From Peribacillus saganii (GTDB lineage: Bacteria; Bacillota; Bacilli; Bacillales; DSM-1321): DNA of 64,000 nucleotides. The notes below the pieces were generated by a model that was not told the origin of the DNA, did not search any database, and was given only the letters and a program-made list of their open reading frames with translations. Shown one piece after another: positions 18,320 through 27,251 of this stretch. The stretch is taken from the NCBI RefSeq assembly GCF_003429095.1, contig NZ_QVTE01000008.1, forward strand, positions 273,625 to 337,624, in the 5' to 3' direction. The first letter of the stretch is position 1. Every line of letters starts with the position of its first letter. The translations under genes and the position numbers were made by a program.

Positions 18320-19405
18320 ATGAAAAATCGGCTGCACAAATGGCGTCTTTTATCATTGTTTGCAATGATAGCGCTTATACTGTCAGGCTGTGGAAAGCCA
18401 TTTTTGTCTACGTTAACGCCTGCGGGGGAAGTAGCGCAAACTCAGTTTGACCTGATGGTCCTAAGTACTGCAATTATGGTACTGGTTATTCTGGTTGTTA
18501 CGGTGATGTTCATTTACGTTATTTTCCGTTTCCGCCGAAAAAAGGGCGATGAAAACAAAATTCCAAAGCAAGTGGAAGGAAGCCACAAGCTAGAGATCAT
18601 CTGGACTGTCATTCCGATCCTGCTGCTGATTGTTCTTACTGTTCCTACGGTGTCTTATACATTTGCGCTAGCAGATGTGTCACCGATGGAAAAGAAGGAT
18701 AAAGACGGAAAAACGAAAGATGCTCTTGTTATTAATGTCCGTGCTAACCTTTATTGGTGGGAATTTGAATATCCTGACGAAGGGGTAATAACAAGCCAGG
18801 ATTTAGTAGTTCCTACTGACCAGAGGGTTTACTTCAATCTTAAAGCTTCGGATGTAAAACATTCCTTCTGGATTCCAGCTGTTGGAGGAAAGATGGATAC
18901 AAATACTGATGGTGAAAACCAGTTCTTTCTCGAATTTGATGGTGAAAGTGCAGAAAAGGTTAAGAACCAGTTTTACGGTAAATGTGCGGAGCTATGCGGC
19001 CCATCACATGCTTTGATGGATTTCAAAGTCGAAACTAAGTCACCTGAAGAATTTGATCAATGGATTAGTGATATGAAATCTGCAAAGGCGCCAAAAGCTG
19101 AAGATGGCCTTGCAAAACAAGGTGAAGAAGTTTTCAACAAGAGCTGTATCGGCTGCCATGCCATTACGCCTAACGACAGCAGGCCAGAACAGGCGCGCAG
19201 GGCTCCGAACCTTTCAAACTTTGGTGAACGTTCGAAAATCGCGGGTGTGATGGATCATAGTGAAGAAGATTTGAAAAATTGGCTGGAAGATCCTGAGAAA
19301 TATAAACCTGGCAATAAGATGACTGGTACATATGGCGACCTTTCTTCTGAACAGCTAGATGCATTAACTGCATACTTGATGGATCTTAAAGTTGAAAATA
19401 AATAA
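18320..19405 (+). CDS. ctaC: Cytochrome c oxidase subunit II with fused cytochrome c domain
   Basis: Subunit II of the caa3-type oxidase; it takes electrons into the CuA centre. At 361 residues it carries a lipoprotein signal (lipobox ILSGC, C24), two membrane helices (about 40-65 and 90-110), the CuA cupredoxin domain with CAELCGPSHALM near residue 221, and a C-terminal class I cytochrome c with CIGCH near 275 and a later methionine ligand (GNKMTG). The covalent heme domain is typical of Bacillus caa3. AGAGGGG lies 11 bases before the ATG. Confidence 0.97.
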   Translation: MKNRLHKWRLLSLFAMIALILSGCGKPFLSTLTPAGEVAQTQFDLMVLSTAIMVLVILVVTVMFIYVIFRFRRKKGDENKIPKQVEGSHKLEIIWTVIPILLLIVLTVPTVSYTFALADVSPMEKKDKDGKTKDALVINVRANLYWWEFEYPDEGVITSQDLVVPTDQRVYFNLKASDVKHSFWIPAVGGKMDTNTDGENQFFLEFDGESAEKVKNQFYGKCAELCGPSHALMDFKVETKSPEEFDQWISDMKSAKAPKAEDGLAKQGEEVFNKSCIGCHAITPNDSRPEQARRAPNLSNFGERSKIAGVMDHSEEDLKNWLEDPEKYKPGNKMTGTYGDLSSEQLDALTAYLMDLKVENK

Positions 19406-19439
19406 GGGGATTCACTGATTTACAAAGGGAGGTAAAATT

Positions 19440-21311
19440 GTGAGTACGTACGCTCAGAAAAAGGGGATTGGCGCAACGATTTGGGATTACCTGACTACGG
19501 TAGACCATAAAAAAATCGCCATCTTATATCTGATAGCAGGCGGACTGTTCTTTGTTGTCGGCGGCCTGGAAGCGATGTTCATCCGCATCCAGCTGGCTGT
19601 CCCTAACAATGATTTCGTCAGTGCCGGACTATTTAATGAAATTATAACTATGCATGGTACAACTATGATATTCCTGGCAGCGATGCCGTTGTTATTCGGT
19701 TTTATGAATGCGGTCATGCCGCTGCAAATCGGAGCGCGTGACGTTGCGTTTCCGTTTCTGAATTCATTAGGTTTTTGGCTGTTCTTCTTCGGAGGGGTAT
19801 TCTTAAATCTTTCCTGGTTCTTAGGAGGGGCACCTGATGCGGGCTGGACCTCCTATGCGTCATTATCTCTTGCTTCCCCAGGCCATGGTGTTGACTTCTA
19901 TGTATTAGGGCTTCAAATCTCAGGGGCCGGTACGTTAATCGGAGGGATTAACTTTCTGGTAACGATCATTAATATGCGTGCGCCTGGGATGACTTACATG
20001 CGTATGCCATTGTTCACATGGTCTACTTTTGTAGCTTCAGCACTAATTCTATTTGCATTCCCGCCACTAACAGTCGGTTTATTTCTAATGCTGTTTGACC
20101 GCATGTTCGGTGCGAATTTCTTTGATGCTGCTGCTGGAGGAAACACGATTATCTGGGAGCATCTATTCTGGATTTTCGGACACCCGGAAGTATATATCCT
20201 AATATTGCCGGCGTTTGGTATTTTTTCTGAAATCTTTGCTACTTTCTCAAGAAAAAGATTGTTTGGATACTCATCCATGGTCTTTGCAACCGTCCTTATT
20301 GGTTTCTTAGGATTTATGGTATGGGCTCACCATATGTTCACGGTTGGTTTAGGCCCTATTGCCAACGCTATTTTCGCTGTTGCGACAATGGCAATTGCGG
20401 TGCCAACCGGCATAAAGATTTTTAACTGGCTGATGACAATGTGGGGAGGAAGCATTCGCTTTACTACACCTATGTTGTATGCTGTTGCTTTCATTCCATC
20501 ATTCGTTGCAGGTGGAGTAACAGGTATCATGAATGCTGTTGCACCTGCGGATTATCAGTTCCATGACAGCTATTTCGTAGTAGCCCACTTTCACTACGTT
20601 ATTGTTGGAGGGGTTGTACTGGGCTTACTGGCCGGCGCGCATTTCTACTGGCCTAAAATGTTTGGAACAATGTTGAACGAATTCTTAGGAAAGATCACTT
20701 TCTGGTTATTCTTGATAGGTTTCCATTTAACATTCTTTATTCAGCATTTCCTTGGATTGATGGGTATGCCTCGACGCGTATTCACGTTTATGGAAGGACA
20801 AGGTTTGGAAACAGGAAATCTTGTGAGTTCCATAGGAGCTTTCTTTATGGCGGCTGCGATAATTATTCTGTTAATTAACGTGGTAATCACTTCTGTGAAA
20901 AATGAAAAGGTTGGCAATGATCCATGGGGTGACGGCCGAACTTTGGAGTGGGCTATCCCATCACCACCGCCTTTTTATAACTTTAAACAGCTTCCGCTTG
21001 TACGCGGACTGGATCCTTACTGGCTTGAAAAAATGGAAGGAAAGAAAGGCATGATGCCTGCAGAACCAATTGGTGATATCCATATGCCTAACAATTCGTT
21101 CATTCCTTTCGTACTTTCTATGGGCATGTTCATTGCGGCCTTTGGTGCGATGTACCAGGTGGACGATAAACCGTGGGCTATCCCAGTGCTTATTCTTGGG
21201 TTGCTTATCGTTTTCGGTTCCATGTTCATCCGTTCAATTAAAGATGACCATGGCTTCCATATTCATAAAGAAGACCTTCTGGATGAAGATGATAAGGAGG
21301 TTAAGGCATAA
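19440..21311 (+). CDS. ctaD: Cytochrome c oxidase subunit I
   Basis: The catalytic subunit with heme a and the heme a3-CuB site, pumping protons. The 623-residue protein has the expected 12 or more helices plus a C-terminal extension. Ligand regions are clear: MHGTTMIF (heme a His), HPEVYILILP (CuB His and Tyr), HHMFTVG (CuB) and HFHYVIVGG (heme a3 and a His). It starts at GTG 19440 after AAAGGGAGG. The stop overlaps the ctaE start by one base. Confidence 0.98.
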   Translation: MSTYAQKKGIGATIWDYLTTVDHKKIAILYLIAGGLFFVVGGLEAMFIRIQLAVPNNDFVSAGLFNEIITMHGTTMIFLAAMPLLFGFMNAVMPLQIGARDVAFPFLNSLGFWLFFFGGVFLNLSWFLGGAPDAGWTSYASLSLASPGHGVDFYVLGLQISGAGTLIGGINFLVTIINMRAPGMTYMRMPLFTWSTFVASALILFAFPPLTVGLFLMLFDRMFGANFFDAAAGGNTIIWEHLFWIFGHPEVYILILPAFGIFSEIFATFSRKRLFGYSSMVFATVLIGFLGFMVWAHHMFTVGLGPIANAIFAVATMAIAVPTGIKIFNWLMTMWGGSIRFTTPMLYAVAFIPSFVAGGVTGIMNAVAPADYQFHDSYFVVAHFHYVIVGGVVLGLLAGAHFYWPKMFGTMLNEFLGKITFWLFLIGFHLTFFIQHFLGLMGMPRRVFTFMEGQGLETGNLVSSIGAFFMAAAIIILLINVVITSVKNEKVGNDPWGDGRTLEWAIPSPPPFYNFKQLPLVRGLDPYWLEKMEGKKGMMPAEPIGDIHMPNNSFIPFVLSMGMFIAAFGAMYQVDDKPWAIPVLILGLLIVFGSMFIRSIKDDHGFHIHKEDLLDEDDKEVKA

Positions 21312-21940
21312 TGGCTGCTGAACAAAAATATACAGAAGCAACTTGGCCTTCTTCACCTGAAAGGGCGACCCTTGAAGGGAAGAATAAATTCCTTGGCTTC
21401 TGGCTTTTCCTTGGCGGGGAAACGGTACTATTTGCATCCCTTTTTGCAACGTATCTTGCTTTAAAGGATAAGGTTCCAAGTGCAGATCATGCATTGGCCA
21501 AGGACCTTTTTGAAATACCGCTTACATTCATGGCAACGATGCTTCTTTTGACAAGCTCATTGACCAGCGTATACGCTATGTATCATATGAAAAACTTTGA
21601 TTTTAAAAGAATGCAGGCATGGCTGCTCGTTACAGTATTGTTAGGTGCCGCCTTCCTGGGACTTGAAATATACGAATTCAATCACTATGTGCATGAATTC
21701 AAGCATACTTTCACAAGCAGCGCTTTTGGTTCAGCATTCTATACGCTTGTAGGATTCCACGGTGCCCACGTTGCTGTTGGTCTTGGCTGGATTCTTACAC
21801 TTATGATCCGGAATGCAAAACGAGGACTGACTCTGTACAACGCACCAAAGTTTTATGTTGCGAGCCTATACTGGCACTTTATCGACGTAGTATGGGTATT
21901 TATCTTTACAGTCGTATACTTAATGGGAATGGTGGGATAA
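21311..21940 (+). CDS. ctaE: Cytochrome c oxidase subunit III
   Basis: A 209-residue five-helix membrane subunit III that stabilises the subunit I core. Family hallmarks include the conserved acidic site in the helix FLGLEIYEF and the histidine-rich stretch GFHGAHVAVG followed by YWHFIDVVWVFIF. Coupled to ctaD by a TAATG overlap; ctaF follows after four bases. Confidence 0.97.
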   Translation: MAAEQKYTEATWPSSPERATLEGKNKFLGFWLFLGGETVLFASLFATYLALKDKVPSADHALAKDLFEIPLTFMATMLLLTSSLTSVYAMYHMKNFDFKRMQAWLLVTVLLGAAFLGLEIYEFNHYVHEFKHTFTSSAFGSAFYTLVGFHGAHVAVGLGWILTLMIRNAKRGLTLYNAPKFYVASLYWHFIDVVWVFIFTVVYLMGMVG

Positions 21941-21944
21941 ATTG

Positions 21945-22280
21945 ATGGAGAATACTCAATCGAATTCAGCTAACCCAAGAATGGATCTTAATTTCCGTCG
22001 CAAGAAAAATGCTGAAGATATGAAATTTCAGGTTATCGCATTTGCACTGACGATATTCTTGACGTTGGTAGCTTTTGTTGCGGTGGGATATGATGGGTTC
22101 TCACATTGGTTTATCGTACCCTTTATCCTGCTGCTTGCAGTCGTTCAAGTAGGTTTTCAGCTTTATTATTTCATGCATATGAGCCATAAAGGCCATGAAG
22201 CTGTTGCCTTCTTCCTGTATTCAGGTTCTTTAGTGGGGGCCATTACAATTCTAACTTTTGTCACAATCGTTTGGTTGTAA
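21945..22280 (+). CDS. ctaF: Cytochrome c oxidase subunit IV (CtaF)
   Basis: A 111-residue small subunit with three membrane helices (about 30-50, 56-76 and 86-108) and a polar N-terminus, the COX4-like CyoD/CtaF family. An in-frame TTG at 21942 is immediately before the ATG at 21945; the ATG is preferred. Last gene of the ctaBCDEF transcript, which ends in the terminator at 22318. Confidence 0.94.
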   Translation: MENTQSNSANPRMDLNFRRKKNAEDMKFQVIAFALTIFLTLVAFVAVGYDGFSHWFIVPFILLLAVVQVGFQLYYFMHMSHKGHEAVAFFLYSGSLVGAITILTFVTIVWL

Positions 22281-22317
22281 TGCGAATCTGGAGCTGAACC
22301 AAAAAGGATATTATAGA

Positions 22318-22354
22318 AAGGACCTTGTCAATCGCTGGTTGGCAAGGTCTTTCT
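22318..22354 (+). terminator. Terminator of ctaCDEF
   Basis: AAGGACCTTGTCAA pairs with TTGGCAAGGTCTTT (with wobble) around a 7-base loop; a short T stretch follows. A member of the CCTTG group. Confidence 0.8.
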
Positions 22355-22415
22355 ATTATTGAGGTTTATCGAACGGTAGTTACATATTTTTCCATATTAT
22401 TTGAATAATAATCGG

Positions 22416-22445
22416 TTGTCCCCTAATTTATTGATAGGGTATAAT
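22416..22445 (+). promoter_or_regulatory. Sigma-A promoter of ctaG
   Basis: TTGTCC at 22416-22421 and a perfect TATAAT at 22440-22445, 18 bases apart, 35 bases before the ctaG start. CtaG is therefore likely a separate transcription unit. Confidence 0.7.
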
Positions 22446-22479
22446 ATTAGTAGTATGTGGAAAGCTTGAGGTGCATGTT

Positions 22480-23382
22480 ATGTCATTAGATATATTTGGT
22501 TTTCGGGCAATGTGGAGTCCGTATTTTTTTATTTCATTACTTGTCATTTCTGCTATTTTCTTTTTGGCTGCAACAAAATACCGTATTAAATTCAAGGACA
22601 GCGAACCTATAACAACAAAGCAAACCGTACTATTTATCGTATCAGTGGTTCTGCTTTATGCAGTAAAAGGATCTCCGCTGGACCTTCTGGGGCATATTAT
22701 GTTCAGCGCACATATGACGCAGATGGCAGTCCTTTACCTAGCTATCCCGCCATTGCTCATTTTGGCCATTCCTAAGTGGATGTGGAGAAGCTTTTTAAAT
22801 ATTAAAGTAATTGGACGGGTATTTTCATTCTGTACTATCCCTCTGATTTCACTAATCGTGTTCAACGGTTTATTCTCTTTTTACCATATTCCGCTTATTT
22901 TTGATTTTATTAAAACTGATATGCTCTTGCATGCTATTTACACGAGCATACTATTTATTACAGTTATTTTCATGTGGTGGCCGCTTGTAAACCAGCTTCC
23001 TGAACAAGAAACTCTATCAGGCGTAAAAAAGGTAGGCTATATTTTTGGAAATGGTATTTTGCTGACTCCTGCATGTGCCTTAATCATTTTTGCTGATGCT
23101 CCGATGTATAGCACTTTCTCGGATCCGAACGCCTGGGCACAGGCAATGGAGTTATGTGTTCCCTCGTCAGCCCTGAGCAGCCTTAATTTAAGCGGACCTG
23201 AAATGTTTAACGGATTACCGCTTCTTGAAGATCAGCAACTTGGCGGCATTTTGATGAAAGTCATTCAGGAAATTGTATATGGCACGGTACTTGGTTACAT
23301 CTTCTTTGCTTGGTTTAGAAAGGAAAACGCAGAAGCAGACAAAATGGATGAAGCGTTGGTTAAGTTCCAAACTGTGGAATAA
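22480..23382 (+). CDS. ctaG: Cytochrome c oxidase assembly factor CtaG
   Basis: A polytopic membrane protein of the Bacillus CtaG/caa3_CtaG family (unrelated to the proteobacterial Cox11-type CtaG), needed for caa3 activity and probably for CuB insertion or copper delivery. Its 300 residues contain about seven helices with conserved histidines (HIMFSAHMTQM near residue 72 and FYHIPLIF near 137). GAGGTG sits six bases before ATG 22480, preferred over the upstream GTG at 22471, which overlaps that site. Confidence 0.95.
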   Translation: MSLDIFGFRAMWSPYFFISLLVISAIFFLAATKYRIKFKDSEPITTKQTVLFIVSVVLLYAVKGSPLDLLGHIMFSAHMTQMAVLYLAIPPLLILAIPKWMWRSFLNIKVIGRVFSFCTIPLISLIVFNGLFSFYHIPLIFDFIKTDMLLHAIYTSILFITVIFMWWPLVNQLPEQETLSGVKKVGYIFGNGILLTPACALIIFADAPMYSTFSDPNAWAQAMELCVPSSALSSLNLSGPEMFNGLPLLEDQQLGGILMKVIQEIVYGTVLGYIFFAWFRKENAEADKMDEALVKFQTVE

Positions 23383-23397
23383 TCTTTAATTATTGAT

Positions 23398-23428
23398 AAC
23401 CTCTTTCCTTTTGGAAAGGGGATTTTTT
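23398..23428 (+). terminator. Terminator of ctaG
   Basis: ACCTCTTTCC pairs with GGAAAGGGGA around a TTTT loop; T run follows. Confidence 0.75.
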
Positions 23429-23470
23429 AGCTTTAAAAGTGATAATTATGTTAACGAATGTAAGATATCG

Positions 23471-23499
23471 TTGAATTTTACTGCACTGTTTATTAAAAT
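23471..23499 (+). promoter_or_regulatory. Sigma-A promoter of the DUF420 gene
   Basis: TTGAAT at 23471-23476 and TAAAAT at 23494-23499 with a 17-base spacer, 42 bases before the start codon. Confidence 0.6.
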
Positions 23500-23541
23500 A
23501 AATGGAGTGCAAATTTAATTAGAGAGGACGTTTAAGAAGTT

Positions 23542-24003
23542 ATGTCTTTACCGATTTTGCCTACGATAAGTACCTCCTTCATAGTTCTAAGCGCTATAAC
23601 GGTAGCAATTGGATGGGGGCAAATCAAACAGCGAAAGATTGAAGCCCATCAGAAGACGATGTTTTGGGCTGCCATATTTGCCATCATATTTTTTGTAATA
23701 TATGCTTCAAGGACCATTTTTATCGGAAATACCGCTTTTGGCGGCCCGGAGGATATAAAGATCTACTACACCATTTTCCTGGTATTTCATATATCCCTTG
23801 CAACCACCGGTGCAGTCTTTGGAATTATTTCCTTGTGGACAGGCTATAAAAATAACTTACAGAGGCACAGGAAACTGGGACCCATTACAAGCATTATTTG
23901 GTTTTTTACTGCAATTACCGGTGTTGCCGTTTATTTACTGCTTTATGTCTTTTATAAGGGCGGTGAAACAACATCAGTTATTAAAGCTATCCTTGGTTTA
24001 TAA
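23542..24003 (+). CDS. ctaM: DUF420 membrane protein, CtaM-like oxidase assembly factor
   Basis: A 153-residue DUF420 protein with four predicted helices (about 10-28, 42-61, 78-99 and 117-139) and histidines in or near the membrane (EAHQKTM, FHISLATTG, RHRKLG). In Staphylococcus aureus a DUF420 protein, CtaM, is required for heme-copper oxidase activity; the location right after ctaG supports the same role here. B. subtilis relatives include yozB. The symbol follows the S. aureus name by family and context, not by proof. Confidence 0.8.
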   Translation: MSLPILPTISTSFIVLSAITVAIGWGQIKQRKIEAHQKTMFWAAIFAIIFFVIYASRTIFIGNTAFGGPEDIKIYYTIFLVFHISLATTGAVFGIISLWTGYKNNLQRHRKLGPITSIIWFFTAITGVAVYLLLYVFYKGGETTSVIKAILGL

Positions 24004-24025
24004 CTTATATGATGCATGAAAGTAT

Positions 24026-24061
24026 GGCGCCACAGAATACAATATACTGTGGCGTCTTTTA
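24026..24061 (+). terminator. Terminator of the DUF420 gene
   Basis: GGCGCCACAG pairs with CTGTGGCGTC (one wobble) around an 11-base loop, then TTTTATT. Confidence 0.8.
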
Positions 24062-24085
24062 TTATGTTCAAATAGGGGCGATATT

Positions 24086-24613
24086 TTGAAAGATTATAAG
24101 ACGGAGAGGGTTGTTATTCTCAAGTGTTCTCTTGATATGGGAAAGTCCATAATTCTATACCGGAATGAATTGGTTCGACGTTCTCCCATCGAGATTCCTG
24201 ATGAATGGCCATCTTATTCTTTTAGAGGTATTTTGCCCTGCTACCTAGAACAAATAGAGAATGGAAATGGGGCATTAAAGACTTGGATTGCTGCCGACCT
24301 TTTAGGAAAAAGAATGATAGGGGATTTGATGCTGGATGAAATAAAAGGGCAGCCAAATCACGGCTATTTTGAGATGCACTTTATCGACAAGGAAGCGGAA
24401 TCAGCTTTTTTAAGAGAATGCATGCTTTTATTTCTGCACTATATTGTTGTTCAGTATCCCAAAAAGTTAAAGGCAATATTTACGATTAGTCATGCAAAGG
24501 AGACCTATCGGAATTCGTTTTTGAGGGATTGCGGTTTCCATCAGTATGAGGATGATGGCCTTTTTCTGACTTGGAAACTGGATATAACTGACAAGGAGAT
24601 TAATAGGGAATAA
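24086..24613 (+). CDS. Putative GNAT-fold acyltransferase, unknown substrate
   Basis: A 175-residue protein with the length and strand-helix rhythm of GNAT N-acetyltransferases: a strand GKRMIGDLMLDE near residue 75, and the late pattern FTISHAKETYRNSFLRDCGF near 135, the usual position of the acetyl-CoA-side helix and the following GF strand. The central pyrophosphate loop (Q/RxxGxG/A) is not obvious, so cofactor use is uncertain. Starts at TTG 24086 behind AGGGGCG. It and the following pseudogene lie where B. subtilis has ylbA and ylbB. Confidence 0.6.
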   Translation: MKDYKTERVVILKCSLDMGKSIILYRNELVRRSPIEIPDEWPSYSFRGILPCYLEQIENGNGALKTWIAADLLGKRMIGDLMLDEIKGQPNHGYFEMHFIDKEAESAFLRECMLLFLHYIVVQYPKKLKAIFTISHAKETYRNSFLRDCGFHQYEDDGLFLTWKLDITDKEINRE

Positions 24614-24663
24614 GGTTATAAAGCTTTCGAAGGGAGGAGTTTCCAGAGGCCCTGCGATTGTCA

Positions 24664-25184
24664 ATGAATTCTATTCATTATACAGTTGACAAAGAACAAC
24701 TCGCTTTCAGGTATGCCGATTACGAGGAACATATTATTCTTTGAATATATAATGCAGAACAGCATACTGCCATCAGCATATTATTCCGCATGAGATAATT
24801 TTGGGGGCTAGAACTTTTAAAATGGGAGGCATTGCTGGTGTTGCGTCCTATCCTGAATTTAGAAGAGACGGATTGCTCAAACGTCTAATGACAGATGCAC
24901 CGTTCCAGATGATGGAGAATGGGCAGAGCATATCTCTTCTCCATCCTTTTAAAATTTCTTGTTTTTTTATCGTAAGTATGGCTGGAAGGTATTTTGTGAG
25001 AAAGAAATTACTGTGCTGTGGGAGCGTATTTATATGATGCATCATGTAAGCGGGTATGTTCGCAGAATTAATATGCTGACTGGGGAAAGATAGACGGTAC
25101 TCCAGAAGAGATCATTGCATTAGATTCAGCAATTCCAGAATGCAATCCCTATTTCAGTGCTTTTTTCAGCAATTATAATCTATA
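24664..25184 (+). pseudogene. Decayed Eis-like GNAT acetyltransferase
   Basis: Recognisable family segments occur in order but in different frames. MNSIHYTVDKEQLAFRY starts at 24664 and stops at a TGA after 26 codons. [20 protein letters not shown] follows near 24822 (the classic acetyl-CoA motif of Eis-type enzymes), then [22 protein letters not shown] continues in another frame near 24967, ending at TAG 25091, and IDGTPEEIIALDS follows in a third frame to 25184. Intact family members are about 390-400 residues, so the C-terminal half is gone as well as the frame. At least one stop and two frameshifts make this a genuine remnant, unless sequencing errors are clustered. Confidence 0.8.
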
Positions 25185-25185
25185 A

Positions 25186-25212
25186 AAACGGCTCCTGTTT
25201 ACAGGAGCCATT
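25186..25212. terminator. Hairpin following the pseudogene
   Basis: GGCTCCTGT and ACAGGAGCC form a tight stem with a two-base loop; flanked by AAAA and ATTT. It may be the surviving terminator of the decayed gene. Confidence 0.6.
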
Positions 25213-25285
25213 TGACTAATTGCTTGTACCATTGTGTCTAAAAATCAGCTGATCCTTGCTTCAATAGCTGAGTGCGTTAAAGAGG

Positions 25286-25648
25286 TTAAACGCCTGCGAA
25301 TTGTTCCAGCTCTGCTTTCACTGCTGCCAGAATCTCCTGGCTTTGTTTAACAAGAGAAGAAGGGAAGTTTTCTCCGTCACCGTATTCCACGCCGTGCGGA
25401 TAATAGTGCTTGCCAAGCAAAGGTACTTTTAGCTGGATGATTGCTTTGTGAGCGCCAACATCTCCTTCTGTAGCAAATCCTTGAACGCGAAGGTAGTAAA
25501 CGCCTTCTTTTAATTCAAATTTCCGGTCATAACTGACTCTTTCGTAATCCCATTGCTCTGCACGAACTAACCCATGCTCATGCATTACTTCATCAAGTCG
25601 ATTTAAATCTGCCGTCATTTTTTCAAGTCCAACGCTTTCAAATTTCAC
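25286..25648 (-). CDS. yugN: YugN-like family protein
   Basis: A 120-residue soluble protein recognised as YugN-like (N-terminus MKFESVGLEKMTADLNRLDE; conserved VYYLRVQGFATEGDVG and YPHGVEYGDGE). The function is unknown in the family. GAGGAGGG precedes a GTG start at 25648 on the minus strand. Monocistronic, with a 220-base AT-rich upstream gap in which I see only a weak inverted repeat. Confidence 0.85.
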   Translation of the reverse strand: MKFESVGLEKMTADLNRLDEVMHEHGLVRAEQWDYERVSYDRKFELKEGVYYLRVQGFATEGDVGAHKAIIQLKVPLLGKHYYPHGVEYGDGENFPSSLVKQSQEILAAVKAELEQFAGV

Positions 25649-25941
25649 TTAATTGCCCTCCTCAGTTTTACGGTTAGAATGGAAAATGATCCATCCTAGG
25701 AGACATATTATGTATAGAAACGACTTTTTCTCCTATAGATGTTTAATATATACAAATTTCCCTCATATTTTATAATAGTACGAAACTTTGCAACTTGCAA
25801 TTAGTACCTTTTTGATATTGGATGTTTCACAAAAAGTCCACTTCGTTGGATACATCTCAATATATATAAATGAATGTTGATAATGTTATAATGATGCTAT
25901 ACAGCAAAATTAATAGTTTACAGAAAGGGGGTATCAGTAAG

Positions 25942-27006
25942 CTGAAATCCTTGGTTAAAATTTTACTATTGCTCGCTGTCATTTTTGTAATTGGCATTTA
26001 TTTTAATATTGGCGACAGTGAAAAGGAAAACGCCGTGCTTCTCGGTGAAAAAAGTACAGCTCCCGAGAAGCAGGGAGAGGATCTTCCAATGAAAAGCAGT
26101 TTACCAGGTAAAAGTACGGTAAAGCCAGCTGGAGGGCTTGGATTAATTATCGGGAAGAGTTCGGATGAAGTAATAAAAACGTACGGAAAACCAACCAGAG
26201 TGGATTTTTCTTCTTACGGGTATCATTGGTGGATTTATGGAGCGGAAGAGGATTCTTATATGCAAATAGCCATCAAAAGTGGAAAGGCGGTCTCAGCCTA
26301 TGCGATTGGCGATAATGTTAATGTGAGTCCCTTTAAAATTGGACAGCCTGTAGACGAAATATACAAAAACATCGAAATTGAGACATTTATTGACATTGAA
26401 ACTAAGGATAGTTCATACAGATTTGAATTGTCGGAACCCGATATGAATATGAGGCCACTCATAAAAATGGACCAGGTGTATGCGCAATTATATCTTGATA
26501 AATTTACAGGTACAGTATCGAGTGTCCGGTTTTTAAATGAAGCAACGTTAATTGAACAGCAGCCTTACGAATTGACATACCGGGGCCACCTTCCAAAAGA
26601 ACCAGAACTGACTGAAGAGCAATGGGTTCAGGTTGAGGCAGGCAACAGGCAGCAAATCTTTGATATAACCAACGTTATGCGGAAGCGGTTTGACTTAAGT
26701 CCGCTTAAATGGGACGATCCGGTTTCAGAAGTTGCTTTCATGCATAGCAGCGAAATGTATAAGGATAAATATTTCTCTCATACTTCTCCTACGAAAGGGG
26801 ATCTTGCTGAAAGGCTAAAAGGAGCCAGGATCTCATACATGGTTGCAGGAGAAAATATAGCAGCCCATTATGTTGATGCCGTTGCGGCTATGGAAGGATG
26901 GCTAAATAGCAAAGGCCACAGGGAAGCTCTGTTAAATGAAGAATTTACCCATCTCGGTGTGGGTGTATATAAGAAATACTACACACAGAATTTTATCGCA
27001 AAGTAG
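25942..27006 (+). CDS. ylbC: Secreted or membrane-anchored CAP-domain protein YlbC
   Basis: About 354 residues: an N-terminal hydrophobic segment (KILLLLAVIFVIGIYF), a polar linker, a middle CAP-associated domain (IIGKSSDEVIKTYGKP onward) and a C-terminal SCP/CAP domain with HSSEMYKDKYFSH, GENIAAHY and WLNSKGHREALLN, the family's histidine/glutamate signature. Such proteins are extracytoplasmic in spore formers; the function is unclear. The start is unusual: the only strong ribosome binding site (AAAGGGGG at 25924) is spaced for CTG 25942; TTG 25951 is too far away and ATG 25870 has no such site. The end is certain, the start is not. Confidence 0.85.
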   Translation: MKSLVKILLLLAVIFVIGIYFNIGDSEKENAVLLGEKSTAPEKQGEDLPMKSSLPGKSTVKPAGGLGLIIGKSSDEVIKTYGKPTRVDFSSYGYHWWIYGAEEDSYMQIAIKSGKAVSAYAIGDNVNVSPFKIGQPVDEIYKNIEIETFIDIETKDSSYRFELSEPDMNMRPLIKMDQVYAQLYLDKFTGTVSSVRFLNEATLIEQQPYELTYRGHLPKEPELTEEQWVQVEAGNRQQIFDITNVMRKRFDLSPLKWDDPVSEVAFMHSSEMYKDKYFSHTSPTKGDLAERLKGARISYMVAGENIAAHYVDAVAAMEGWLNSKGHREALLNEEFTHLGVGVYKKYYTQNFIAK

Positions 27007-27012
27007 ATGAAA

Positions 27013-27059
27013 ACAGGATATCTGCGGGCTTTAACCCTGCGAGATATCCTGTTTTTATT
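27013..27059 (+). terminator. Terminator of ylbC
   Basis: ACAGGATATCT and AGATATCCTGT form the outer stem, GCGGG and CCTGC the inner part, followed by TTTTATTG. Confidence 0.85.
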
Positions 27060-27114
27060 GATTAGGAAATGAAAAAATTCCCGAGTTGTTATAACAAAAG
27101 GGGTGGGACTATCC

Positions 27115-27159
27115 CTAGCTCCAGCGTCACCAGAGAGTGTGGATCAGAACGGCCGTTCT
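27115..27159 (+). repeat. Fragment of the dispersed composite intergenic repeat
   Basis: CTAGCTCCAGCG at 27115 matches the left edge of the repeat copy at the window end (63965), and GTGGATCAGAACGGCCGTT matches the module near 31850 read in reverse. The middle of the element is missing. The rest of the gap to 27251 shows no gene. Confidence 0.6.
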
Positions 27160-27251
27160 GCTTCTGACAGGATTTGTTCGTTGACCGTTTCTCTTGCGCT
27201 TTTGTTCCTTGCCTTCAGCAGGGAGCGGATCAACGTGCGGTATAAAAAATT

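Noticed and set aside
18214..18450. A 78-codon plus-strand frame overlapping the ctaC start, preceded by AGGAG
   Set aside because: It overlaps the signal peptide region of ctaC in another frame and its second half is only the ctaC shadow. A short regulatory leader peptide cannot be excluded but has no further support.
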